DNA from: Actinomycetota bacterium
GTDB lineage: Bacteria > Actinomycetota > Acidimicrobiia > Acidimicrobiales > AC-14
Direction: 5' to 3'
DNA length: 7,889 nt
NCBI GenBank assembly: GCA_020200615.1
Contig: JAIVIH010000305.1
Coordinates: 1 to 7,889, forward strand
Shown: positions 1 through 5,863 of the stretch, one piece after another
Layout: each line of letters opens with the position of its first letter
Position numbering within the stretch: the first letter of the stretch is position 1
The notes under the pieces: generated by a model
Databases searched by the model: none
The model's input: only the letters and a program-made list of their open reading frames with translations
What the model was told of the DNA's origin: nothing
Program-made: the position numbers and the translations under genes

Positions 1-14
1 TCACTGTCGTCGGC

Positions 15-1115
15 ATGGCTGGGGACGGCATCGACCGTCTCAACCTGAAGATCACCAGCGCCGCCCTGAAGGAGATGCGCCAGGCCTTCCGGGTGTTCGC
101 CCCCTTCCGGGCCGTGCCCAAGGTCACCATCTTCGGCTCGGCCCGCACCCTCCCCGCCGACCCCCTGTACGTGCAGACCCGGGACCTGGCCTCCGCTCTC
201 GCTTCTGCGGGCTGGATGGTCGTCACCGGGGCGGGACCGGGGATCATGGCTGCGGGCGCGGAGGGCGCAGGTCGGGAGCACTCCATCGGGGTGAACATCC
301 GCCTCCCTTTCGAACAGGACGCCAACGCCTTCATCACGGCCGACCCGAAGCTGGTGTCGATGAAGTACTTCTTCACCCGCAAGCTGATGCTCATGAAGGA
401 GTCGGCCGGGTTCGTGGTGCTTCCCGGTGGCTTCGGAACCCTCGACGAGACGTTCGAACTGCTCACCCTGCTCCAGACGGGCAAGGCCGCTCCCGCGCCG
501 CTGGTTCTGCTCGAGGTGCCCGGCGGGACGTACTGGAAGGCGTGGGAGCGGTTCATCAGCGACGAGCTGGCGGCCCGGGGCCTGGTGGACACCAACGACA
601 TGGAGCTGTGCCACGTCACCGAGGACGTGGGGGCGGCCGTGGCCGAGATCCTGGGCTTCTACCGGAACTACCACTCGATCCGCTACGTGGGGACGACGCT
701 GGTCGTGCGCCTCCGGTCGGGCCCCACCCCCGAGGAGCTGGACGACCTGAACCGCCAGTTCGCCGACATCTGCGTCGAGGGCAAGCTGCGGTCGACGGGC
801 CCGCTTCCGGCCGAGGTGGCCGACGACGACCATCTCGGCCTGGCCCGGCTGGCCTTTCGCTTCGACCGCATGAGCCACGGTCGCCTACGGGCCCTCATCG
901 ACGCCCTCAACCGGCTCTCCTCGGCCCCGCCCCTCACCGTGCCCGACATCGCCGCCACCTCGGCCGCAGGGACGCCTCCGGACGCCGGCGAGGTGACCAT
1001 GCCTCCGGCCCTCGACCCCGCCCTGGCCGCACTCCTGGAACGAGCCGAGGCCGGCGATCCGGCAGCCGTGGCCACGGCCACGGCCCACCTGCGCTCGCTG
1101 CTGGAGGGTTGTTAG
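15..1115 (+). CDS. LOG-family Rossmann-fold protein (TIGR00730 / lysine-decarboxylase-like), long form
   Basis: The protein has 366 residues. The N-terminal ~215 form a LOG-like fold: a first strand ending in GSAR (41-44), the glycine loop TGAGPGIM (71-78), FTRK (120-123), and the family signature PGGFGTLDE (137-145), i.e. PGGxGTxxE with E145 the expected catalytic acid. Characterised LOG proteins are phosphoribohydrolases that release free cytokinin bases from nucleoside monophosphates. Many bacterial members were once called lysine decarboxylases without basis, so the substrate here is open. About 150 further residues follow. They begin with a short domain carrying LDDLNRQFAD (242-251) and end in an Ala/Pro-rich linker and a helix; I do not recognise them as a named domain. 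ATG at 15 is the first start visible, but the frame stays open to the window edge, so the true start may lie outside. The protein is probably cytoplasmic: no signal peptide or membrane segment is seen. Confidence 0.9.
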   Translation: MAGDGIDRLNLKITSAALKEMRQAFRVFAPFRAVPKVTIFGSARTLPADPLYVQTRDLASALASAGWMVVTGAGPGIMAAGAEGAGREHSIGVNIRLPFEQDANAFITADPKLVSMKYFFTRKLMLMKESAGFVVLPGGFGTLDETFELLTLLQTGKAAPAPLVLLEVPGGTYWKAWERFISDELAARGLVDTNDMELCHVTEDVGAAVAEILGFYRNYHSIRYVGTTLVVRLRSGPTPEELDDLNRQFADICVEGKLRSTGPLPAEVADDDHLGLARLAFRFDRMSHGRLRALIDALNRLSSAPPLTVPDIAATSAAGTPPDAGEVTMPPALDPALAALLERAEAGDPAAVATATAHLRSLLEGC

Positions 1116-1139
1116 GCCCGGCCCGCCCGTATTTCCCGC

Positions 1140-2654
1140 TCAGGGGGCCGCTTGGGCCCACCACTCGTGCTCGAGACGGCCCAGCTCTGAGGACGGGCCC
1201 CGGTCGGTCACGGGCCACATCTCCTCGGCGATCTGCCGCCAGTTGGCCGTCGCCCGCAGCCGCCCGAGGATGGCGTACAGCCCCAGGTTGATGCGCTGGA
1301 GGATGACGAACGAGGCGGGCAGGTTGGTCCACCTCATGACGTCGCGAAACGGCCCCGCAGGGCCGGCCATGAACCGCCGGGCGGTGGCGCTGGCGTACTC
1401 GGCGGTCAGCGTGGCCACCTTGTCGTCCCGGACGAAGTCGTAATAGAGGCCGACGTACTCGGCCAGGCGCTCGTCGCTCAGGGGGGCGTTGGGCGCGAGG
1501 AAGCCGGCGTCCTCCACCGCAGCCCGGAAGGCGGCGATGTCGGGCTCCAGCACCATCGTCTGCACCATGCGCTGGAGCAGCCCGATCTCGGTGGCGTCGA
1601 ACCGCTTGACCAGGCCGAAGTCGAGGAAGGTCACCCTCCCACCGGGAAGGAACAGGTAGTTGCCCGGGTGGGGATCGCCGTTGAAGGCGTGGAAGCGGTA
1701 CAGGCTCCGGAACACGAAGCGGAAGATCGTCTCGGCGGCCAGATCTCTCTCCGGCTGCGACCAGGTCTCCATCTCCGAGAAGCGGGACCCCTCGGCCAGC
1801 TCGGAGGTGAGCACCCGGCCCGTGCTCAGGCCAGCGATCACCGGCGGGACGCTGATGAAGGGATGGCCCCGGAACCAGTCGGCGAAGAGCTGCTGGTTGA
1901 CAGCCTCCTGGCGGTAGTCCAGCTCGTCCAGGAGCCGCACCCGCAGCTCCTCCACGATGGGCTCGGGCTCAAGGGCCGGGAACAGCAGGCTCATCATCTG
2001 CACCAGCGGTCCCACGTTGTCGAGGTCCGCCCGCATGGCGGCGTCCGCTCCCGGATACTGAACCTTGACGGCGACGGCGATTCCGTCGCGGGTGATGGCC
2101 CGGTGAACCTGCCCGATGGAGGCGGCGGCAACCGGCACCGGATCCCACTCCTCGAACAGGCGGTCGGGCGGGCTGCCCAGCTCCCGCTCGATGACCCCGG
2201 CGGCAAGCTCGCCGCTCATGGGTGGTGCCTCCTGCTGGAGCTGGGCCAGCGAGCTGCGGACGTGCTCGGGCAGGCCGTCGTCCAGGAAGCTGGCCAGCTG
2301 GCCGACCTTCATCAGGACGCCCTTCATGGACCCCAGCGTCTCGGTGACCTCGGCCGCGGTCCGAATCTGCATCCGCTCGTCCAGCTCCTGGCGGCGTTCG
2401 GCCGACGCGAAGACCTGGCGGGCCCGGGTGCTGGCGTAGGCCCCGCCCACGCGTGTCGCCAGGTGGGCCACCTCCGCCCCCCGACCCTGTCGTGACGTGG
2501 TCAGGGCGATGACCTTCCGGCTGGCGCGCCGGCGCGCTCGGACCGACCGGTAGGCCACGAGGGCCGCCACCACGACCAGGAGCACCCGCCTCAGCCGCCG
2601 TCCTCGCCCCTCGCTCACCTCGCCATCTTGCCCGCCAAGCCCCGGGGGCGGCAC
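1140..2654 (-). CDS. ABC1/UbiB/ADCK-family atypical protein kinase-like ATPase
   Basis: The protein has 504 residues in the long form and shows the whole ABC1/UbiB signature: KVGQ (116-119), the KxGQ motif unique to this family; the Ala-rich nucleotide loop AAASIGQ (176-182); VAVKVQYPG with the ATP-binding Lys197; the catalytic loop FNGDPHPGN (324-332) with D327 and N332; and the metal-binding DFG (345-347). A hydrophobic helix at about 23-35, flanked by arginines, suggests N-terminal membrane anchoring. Family members support ubiquinone or other isoprenoid-lipid metabolism, mostly as ATPases rather than protein kinases. This is an actinobacterial paralogue of unknown lipid partner, so I do not call it ubiB. 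Two GTG starts are possible, at 2654 and at 2618. Neither has a strong ribosome site, and the 12 codons between them have weaker GC3 than the rest. The gene converges on the LOG gene with 24 bases between stops and diverges from the GAF-ANTAR gene. Confidence 0.93.
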   Translation of the reverse strand: MPPPGLGGQDGEVSEGRGRRLRRVLLVVVAALVAYRSVRARRRASRKVIALTTSRQGRGAEVAHLATRVGGAYASTRARQVFASAERRQELDERMQIRTAAEVTETLGSMKGVLMKVGQLASFLDDGLPEHVRSSLAQLQQEAPPMSGELAAGVIERELGSPPDRLFEEWDPVPVAAASIGQVHRAITRDGIAVAVKVQYPGADAAMRADLDNVGPLVQMMSLLFPALEPEPIVEELRVRLLDELDYRQEAVNQQLFADWFRGHPFISVPPVIAGLSTGRVLTSELAEGSRFSEMETWSQPERDLAAETIFRFVFRSLYRFHAFNGDPHPGNYLFLPGGRVTFLDFGLVKRFDATEIGLLQRMVQTMVLEPDIAAFRAAVEDAGFLAPNAPLSDERLAEYVGLYYDFVRDDKVATLTAEYASATARRFMAGPAGPFRDVMRWTNLPASFVILQRINLGLYAILGRLRATANWRQIAEEMWPVTDRGPSSELGRLEHEWWAQAAP

Positions 2655-2860
2655 GTGAGGGCGCGGTCAGCGAGTAGCCTCAGAGATGAACCCTTCCTGA
2701 GGGACGCCTCGCTTGGGCGCCCGGCTATATCCGGCTGTCGCTCAGCATCAGGCCCGACGCCTCTTCGGACTGAGCTAAAGGTGCTGTCCTGTGAACACCT
2801 GCCGAAGTGCGTTTTCCGGAGTTTCTCGGCCGAATCCGGCCCTTCTGGCACGGACCGACG
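2655..2860. promoter_or_regulatory. Divergent intergenic region between ABC1 kinase and GAF-ANTAR genes
   Basis: This is the only sizeable non-coding gap in the window and is visibly richer in A and T than its neighbours, so promoters for both divergent genes should lie here. I could not find a convincing -35/-10 pair. A TATAT stretch lies near 2726-2730 without a partner hexamer at normal spacing. Two short inverted repeats are seen: CCTCAG / CTGAGG (2678-2683 and 2697-2702, 13-base loop) and AGGTG / CACCT (2779-2783 and 2796-2800, 12-base loop). Either could be an operator, but both are short enough to occur by chance. If the GAF-ANTAR gene starts at 2807 instead of 2861 the region is correspondingly shorter. 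Confidence 0.4.
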
Positions 2861-3586
2861 GTGGCTAAACACGCGCCGGTTTCACCCGAACTGGCGGCCA
2901 GCCTCAGCCGCATGGCTGCGCTGCTCCTCGACGAAGGGACGGTCGAAGCCGTCCTCGACCTCGTCGTGTCGCTGGCGTGCGCCAGCATCGACCGGGTCGA
3001 CGACGTCAGCATCTCGCTGCAGAGGACCCTGGGTCCTGAGACCACGACCGCCAGCTCGGACGCCGCCCGCGACGTCGACCACGAGCAGTACAGGACAGGC
3101 GAGGGTCCGTGCGTGGCCGCGATGCGCGAGGGGACCACCTTCAACGTCGTCCTCGCCGAAGAGACCCAGTGGCCCAACTTCACCGCCGCCGCTCAGGCCG
3201 CCGGCTTCGGATCGGTCTTCTCCACGCCGCTCAGGACCGCCGAGCGCACGGTGGGTTCGCTCAACTTCTACTCCCGGGCCGGGAATCGCTTCAACGAGGA
3301 TGAGGTGGTCGCGGCCCAGGTCTTCGCCGACCACGCCTCGGTGGCCATGGCCAACGCCATGGCCTACGCCACGTCGGTGGCGACCAACCTCCACCTGCAG
3401 GCGGCGCTGGACGGCGCTCGCACCATCGGTCGGGCCCAGGGCGTTCTCATGGCCCGTCAGGGCTGCACGAGCGAGGCGGCCTTCGACATGCTGCGCCGGA
3501 CCTCCCAGCGCACCAACCGCAAGCTCCGGGAGATCGCCGAAGACGTCACGGCCCCGCTCGAGCGTTCCCATAAGTCGGCCTCATGA
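2861..3586 (+). CDS. GAF-ANTAR transcription antitermination regulator
   Basis: From GTG 2861 the product has 241 residues. A GAF sensor domain spans about residues 27-165, including GEGPCVAAMREG and the strand GSLNFYSR. A linking helix then leads into an ANTAR domain at about 177-230. The ANTAR core is unmistakable: IGRAQGVLMARQGC, then EAAFDMLRR and NRKLREIAEDV. ANTAR domains bind paired RNA hairpins in leader transcripts and prevent termination; the GAF domain would sense a small molecule or a partner. There is no receiver domain, so no direct phosphorylation is expected. Start choice: the frame is open back to GTG 2807, but those 18 codons include two TTT codons and several A/T-ending ones, unlike the coding style here. 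GTG 2861 has a weak GGA just upstream. The gene diverges from the ABC1 kinase gene, and its 3' end overlaps the oppositely oriented glycosyltransferase gene by 41 bases. Confidence 0.9.
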   Translation: MAKHAPVSPELAASLSRMAALLLDEGTVEAVLDLVVSLACASIDRVDDVSISLQRTLGPETTTASSDAARDVDHEQYRTGEGPCVAAMREGTTFNVVLAEETQWPNFTAAAQAAGFGSVFSTPLRTAERTVGSLNFYSRAGNRFNEDEVVAAQVFADHASVAMANAMAYATSVATNLHLQAALDGARTIGRAQGVLMARQGCTSEAAFDMLRRTSQRTNRKLREIAEDVTAPLERSHKSAS

Positions 3587-4694
3587 CTCGGCGCCGGTGC
3601 CGACGCCATGCGACACCGGCTACGACGGCCAGGGCCACTCCGTAGGACACGCGACCGATGGCCACCTGTGACGGAGCGTCCAGGATGACGGCGAAGAAGT
3701 AGGGGTACCCGGCGGCGGTGACCGCGGCCCACGCGGGCCTGGCCGCCACTGTGGCCACCGCCAGCAGGGTGGCGGCGTACCAGGGCTGGACGGGCGTGGT
3801 GGCCAGGAGGAGGGTCGCGAAGAGAGCGGCGGCGGCCTGGGGAGGCGGCGGTTGGCGAACGGCGACCCAGACCACGACGGCGGCCACCCCGGCGAAGGCC
3901 ACAACTGCCGTCGCACCGGCGGGGAGCCCGAGCAGGCCGGCGACCAGGTAGCGACCACCGCTGCCGTACTGCTCCTCCCGCAGGTACCCGGGCAGGTAAC
4001 CGAGCACGCGCGAGCCCACGCCGACCACGTGAGGCAGGTAGCCGGCTGCGACCACGCCGGCGGCCGCGGCCCACGCCACGAGCACGCCCGACTTCCGCCG
4101 GAACGATGTTCTGCAGAAGGCGAGGAGCAGTAGAGCCGGGTAGAGCTTGACCAGCGTCGCCGCGCCGAGCAGACCTCCGGCCAGGCCCGCTCGTCGACGG
4201 GCGGCGGCGAACAGAGCGAGGATGGCGAACAGGGCGGCCAGGCCGTCGACGTGGGCGTTGTTGACGATATCGACCACGGGAAAGGGCGACAGGGCGTACA
4301 GCGCCGTCCACCGTTCGTCCCGGCCCCACGCCCGCAGAACCAGGGGGAGGACGCAGACGAGGGCCATGTCGCCGGCCAGACCCGCCACCTGCCACGCCTT
4401 GTGGCGGGCGTCGATGCCGGTCAGGCGGTACACGGCGTTGAACCAGCCCTGGGCCAGCGGGGGGTAGATGGTGCGGGCGGCAGGCCGGTTGATCCGGGTG
4501 CAGCCGGCGGGCCGGCTGGGTTCCAGGCGCTCGCACCCGGCAGGGTCCGGCCACAGGGACGGCTCGCGCAAGGGGGCGAGCGCAGGCGAGTCGGGCGGAT
4601 GCCGGTACGGGTTGATGCCCGCGGCCTGCACCCGACCGTCCCACGAGTAGCGGTGGGGGCGCAGATGACGGCGAGTCCCCACGCCGCCGCCCAC
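3546..4694 (-). CDS. GT87/DUF2029-like membrane glycosyltransferase, 3' part of a frameshifted gene
   Basis: This frame encodes nearly all of a polytopic GT-C glycosyltransferase resembling GT87 (DUF2029). Such enzymes use polyprenyl-phosphate sugars and act on the outer face of the membrane. Visible motifs: RYSWDGRVQAAGINPYRHPP (residues 15-34 of this frame), TIYPPLAQ, NAHVDG, KLYPALLLL and PWYAATLL, with about eight to nine hydrophobic segments between about residues 100 and 365. The nominal GTG start at 4694 is probably an artefact: the first dozen residues are Arg/Gly-rich and unlike the family, while the expected N-terminal membrane segments lie just upstream in another frame (see the 4652-4825 entry). 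Joined, the product would be about 425 residues. The acidic residues normally just before the RYxWDGRV motif, thought catalytic in this GT-C group, are not encoded. The stop lies inside the GAF-ANTAR gene on the other strand. Unless the sequence is wrong, the product is probably inactive. Confidence 0.82.
   Translation of the reverse strand: MGGGVGTRRHLRPHRYSWDGRVQAAGINPYRHPPDSPALAPLREPSLWPDPAGCERLEPSRPAGCTRINRPAARTIYPPLAQGWFNAVYRLTGIDARHKAWQVAGLAGDMALVCVLPLVLRAWGRDERWTALYALSPFPVVDIVNNAHVDGLAALFAILALFAAARRRAGLAGGLLGAATLVKLYPALLLLAFCRTSFRRKSGVLVAWAAAAGVVAAGYLPHVVGVGSRVLGYLPGYLREEQYGSGGRYLVAGLLGLPAGATAVVAFAGVAAVVVWVAVRQPPPPQAAAALFATLLLATTPVQPWYAATLLAVATVAARPAWAAVTAAGYPYFFAVILDAPSQVAIGRVSYGVALAVVAGVAWRRHRRRVMRPTYGNARAGP
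3593..3620 (+). terminator. Inverted repeat just after the GAF-ANTAR stop (weak terminator candidate)
   Basis: GCCGGTG at 3593-3599 pairs perfectly with CACCGGC at 3614-3620 around a 14-base loop, beginning seven bases after the GAF-ANTAR stop. There is no T-tract afterwards, and the same bases encode the C-terminal end of the opposing glycosyltransferase, so this may be chance pairing in GC-rich coding sequence. Confidence 0.2.
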
Positions 4695-4825
4695 AACGCC
4701 AGCCGTCCGAGGATGGTCCAGCGGGAGAGGAGGATGGGGCCGCCCCGGGCGATGGCGGCCGACAGGACCACCCCGGCCACGGCGGCGGTGGCGAATCCGG
4801 CCACCTCCGGACGACCGGGGCGCAC
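4652..4825 (-). pseudogene. GT87-like glycosyltransferase, 5' part in a different frame
   Basis: Starting at GTG 4825, this frame encodes about 58 residues with two hydrophobic segments (about 9-26 and 37-55), as expected for the missing N-terminus of the GT87-like protein at 3546-4694. The start is well supported: GGAGG at 4831-4835 sits five bases before the GTG, and 13 bases separate the upstream epimerase stop from the start codon. The frame then runs out of family resemblance at about 4652-4666, where the sequence resumes in another frame at HRYSWDGRV. The crossover coincides with a run of five G (4655-4659, five C in the mRNA). One added C, or two removed, would restore the frame, but would still not supply the acidic motif that family members normally carry between the second membrane segment and RYxWDGRV. 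A short deletion that is not a multiple of three therefore fits better than a simple homopolymer error. Confidence 0.7.
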
Positions 4826-4830
4826 CCGGT

Positions 4831-4835
4831 CCTCC
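4831..4835 (-). promoter_or_regulatory. Ribosome binding site of the glycosyltransferase gene
   Basis: The minus strand reads GGAGG followed by five bases and then GTG at 4825. It is the clearest Shine-Dalgarno sequence in the window. It overrides the alternative GTG at 4864, which would overlap the epimerase by 26 bases, and it shows that the glycosyltransferase was translated as the next gene of the operon. Confidence 0.65.
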
Positions 4836-4838
4836 GCT

Positions 4839-5564
4839 TCAGCTTCGGGAGCGCTGAGGGGCACGGGCGAAGTCGGCCATGCCGGTGGCGAAGTCCATCT
4901 CGGCCGCGAACCCCAGGGCCTCCCCGGCCCGGGCCGGGGAGGCGACGATGTGGCGGACGTCGCCCAGCCGCCACTGGCCGGTCGCGACCGGAGCGAGGTC
5001 GGGGTCGACGGCGGCGGTGAGGGCTCGGGCGAGATCGCCCACCGTGCGGGGCGTGCCGCTGGCGATGTTGTAAGCACCGGGAGGAACCCGTGGGGCGGTC
5101 AGGGCGAGGACGTTGGCCCGGGCCACGTCGTCCACGTGGACGAAGTCGCGGGTCTGGGCACCGTCCTCGAACACGCATGGCGCCTGCCCGGCGGCGAGGG
5201 CGCTTCTGAATATGGAGGCGACTCCGGCGTAGGGCGTGTCCCGGGGCATCCTCGGCCCGTAGACGTTGTGGTACCGCAGGGCGACCACGGTGGCCCCCGC
5301 CTCCCGCCCCCACAGGGAGCACAGGTGCTCCTGGTGGAGCTTGGTGGCGGCGTACACGTTCCTGGGGTCGACAGGCGCGGTCTCGTCGATGGGGGCCCAC
5401 GCCGTGCGCCGGCCGCAGGCGGGATGAGGGCAAGACGGGTCGAAGCGGCCGGCGTCGAGGTCGCGCTCGGTGCGGGGGCCGGGGCGGACGTCGCCGTGGT
5501 CCTCACACCGGTAGCGGCCTTCGCCGTAGACGACCATGCTGCTGGCCGGGCTTCGAGTAGGCAT
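4839..5564 (-). CDS. NAD-dependent epimerase (dTDP-L-rhamnose 4-epimerase type), 3' part of a frameshifted gene
   Basis: This frame holds the catalytic half of an extended short-chain dehydrogenase. From residue 7 of the frame: ASSMVVYGEG with the catalytic Ser, then the YxxxK pair in NVYAATK (Y71, K75), LRYHNVYGPR, TRDFVHVDDVARA and the C-terminal sugar-binding region, ending at the stop at 4839. Between the Ser and the Tyr lies an insertion with CxxH (C20, H23) and CPHPAC (C45, C50), resembling a small metal-binding knuckle. This arrangement, and the wording around it, recall dTDP-L-rhamnose 4-epimerase (WbiB-type) proteins. Those make 6-deoxy-L-talose sugars for surface polysaccharides, but the substrate assignment here is by family memory only. 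The first six residues of this frame are not family-like, so its ATG at 5564 is probably not a natural start. The N-terminal NAD-binding half is in another frame (5549-5863). Confidence 0.8.
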   Translation of the reverse strand: MPTRSPASSMVVYGEGRYRCEDHGDVRPGPRTERDLDAGRFDPSCPHPACGRRTAWAPIDETAPVDPRNVYAATKLHQEHLCSLWGREAGATVVALRYHNVYGPRMPRDTPYAGVASIFRSALAAGQAPCVFEDGAQTRDFVHVDDVARANVLALTAPRVPPGAYNIASGTPRTVGDLARALTAAVDPDLAPVATGQWRLGDVRHIVASPARAGEALGFAAEMDFATGMADFARAPQRSRS

Positions 5565-5863
5565 GCCGTGGCGGTGTCGTTGGCGGACACGTAGGCCCCC
5601 ACATCGCCGAAGTCGACGCCCAAGCCGACCTTGGCCGCCTGGTGGCAGACGGCGTCCACCCCGTCCACCGCTGCCGCGGCCACGCCGGGGTCGGACAGGT
5701 CGGCCACCCTGAGGTCGACGGCCGGGTTCAGGTAGTCAGGTAACCGGTCATGGGCGAACGGGTCCAGGCTGTCGACCACTCGGACCGACGCTCCCCCGTC
5801 CAGCAGGTGGTCGACGACGTGCGAGCCGATGAATCCGGCGCCGCCGGTGACGAGCACCTTCAC
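5549..5863 (-). pseudogene. NAD-dependent epimerase, 5' part (NAD-binding half) in a different frame
   Basis: The GTG at 5863 starts MKVLVTGGAGFIGSH, the classic Rossmann GxxGxxG of extended short-chain dehydrogenases. It is followed by VVDSLDPF, which ends the second strand and should set the NAD(H) preference; VADLSDP; CHQAAKVG; and YVSANDTATACLLEA (residues 91-105). There the family pattern stops. The same frame continues for about 150 residues as Ala/Ser/Thr/Pro-rich nonsense to a stop at 5099, while the rest of the enzyme resumes in another frame at ASSMVVYGEG, only a few bases on. Family members normally have roughly ten to thirteen residues between these two points, including the strand leading to the catalytic Ser. 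About 30-40 bases therefore appear to be missing in addition to the frame change. The start overlaps the kinase stop (GTGA, 5860-5863), so translation is probably coupled. Confidence 0.75.
5860..5863 (-). other. GTGA stop/start overlap coupling kinase and epimerase
   Basis: On the minus strand the kinase ends in TGA, and the epimerase GTG start shares its last two bases with the first two of that stop. This four-base overlap is typical of translational coupling. It is the main evidence that the two-component pair and the sugar genes form one operon. Confidence 0.7.

Noticed and set aside
306..312. Residues 306-312 of the histidine kinase (DGCGGIP) as a defective ATP-binding G1 box
   Set aside because: The Cys-containing form is, to my memory, common in actinobacterial kinases of this type, and the N-box and G2 box are complete, so it is not evidence of loss of function. 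(Numbers here are protein residues.)
1116..1139. Bidirectional terminator between the LOG and ABC1 stops
   Set aside because: The 24 bases are C/G-rich but I find no self-complementary stem and no T-tract on either strand.
1668..2495. 275-residue plus-strand open frame opposite the ABC1 kinase
   Set aside because: The opposite strand encodes every ABC1/UbiB motif; this frame is Leu/Gly/His-rich shadow.
2779..2800. AGGTG / CACCT inverted repeat as an ANTAR target hairpin
   Set aside because: Five-base arms with a 12-base loop do not match the known paired six-base-loop ANTAR motif, and no second hairpin is beside it.
2615..2872. 85-residue minus-strand open frame in the divergent region, ending in a GTGA-like overlap with the ABC1 start at 2618
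   Set aside because: It is Arg/Ser-rich with poor codon bias and no homology I recognise, and it covers the region where both promoters should be. Only the three-codon end is kept, as a speculative note.
2628..3671. 347-residue plus-strand frame overlapping the GAF-ANTAR gene
   Set aside because: It has a Ser/Pro/Arg-rich composition with no domain, while the GAF-ANTAR frame has an unmistakable signature.
3457..5433. 658-residue minus-strand open frame
   Set aside because: It spans both sugar genes in their third frame, is dominated by Arg, Pro and Gly, has no recognisable motif, and competes with frames that carry clear enzyme signatures. It is a high-GC shadow.
4251..5594. 447-residue plus-strand open frame opposite the epimerase and glycosyltransferase
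   Set aside because: It is antisense to recognisable enzymes, Gly/Arg/Val-rich with no domain, and typical of the stop-poor antisense strand of high-GC coding DNA.
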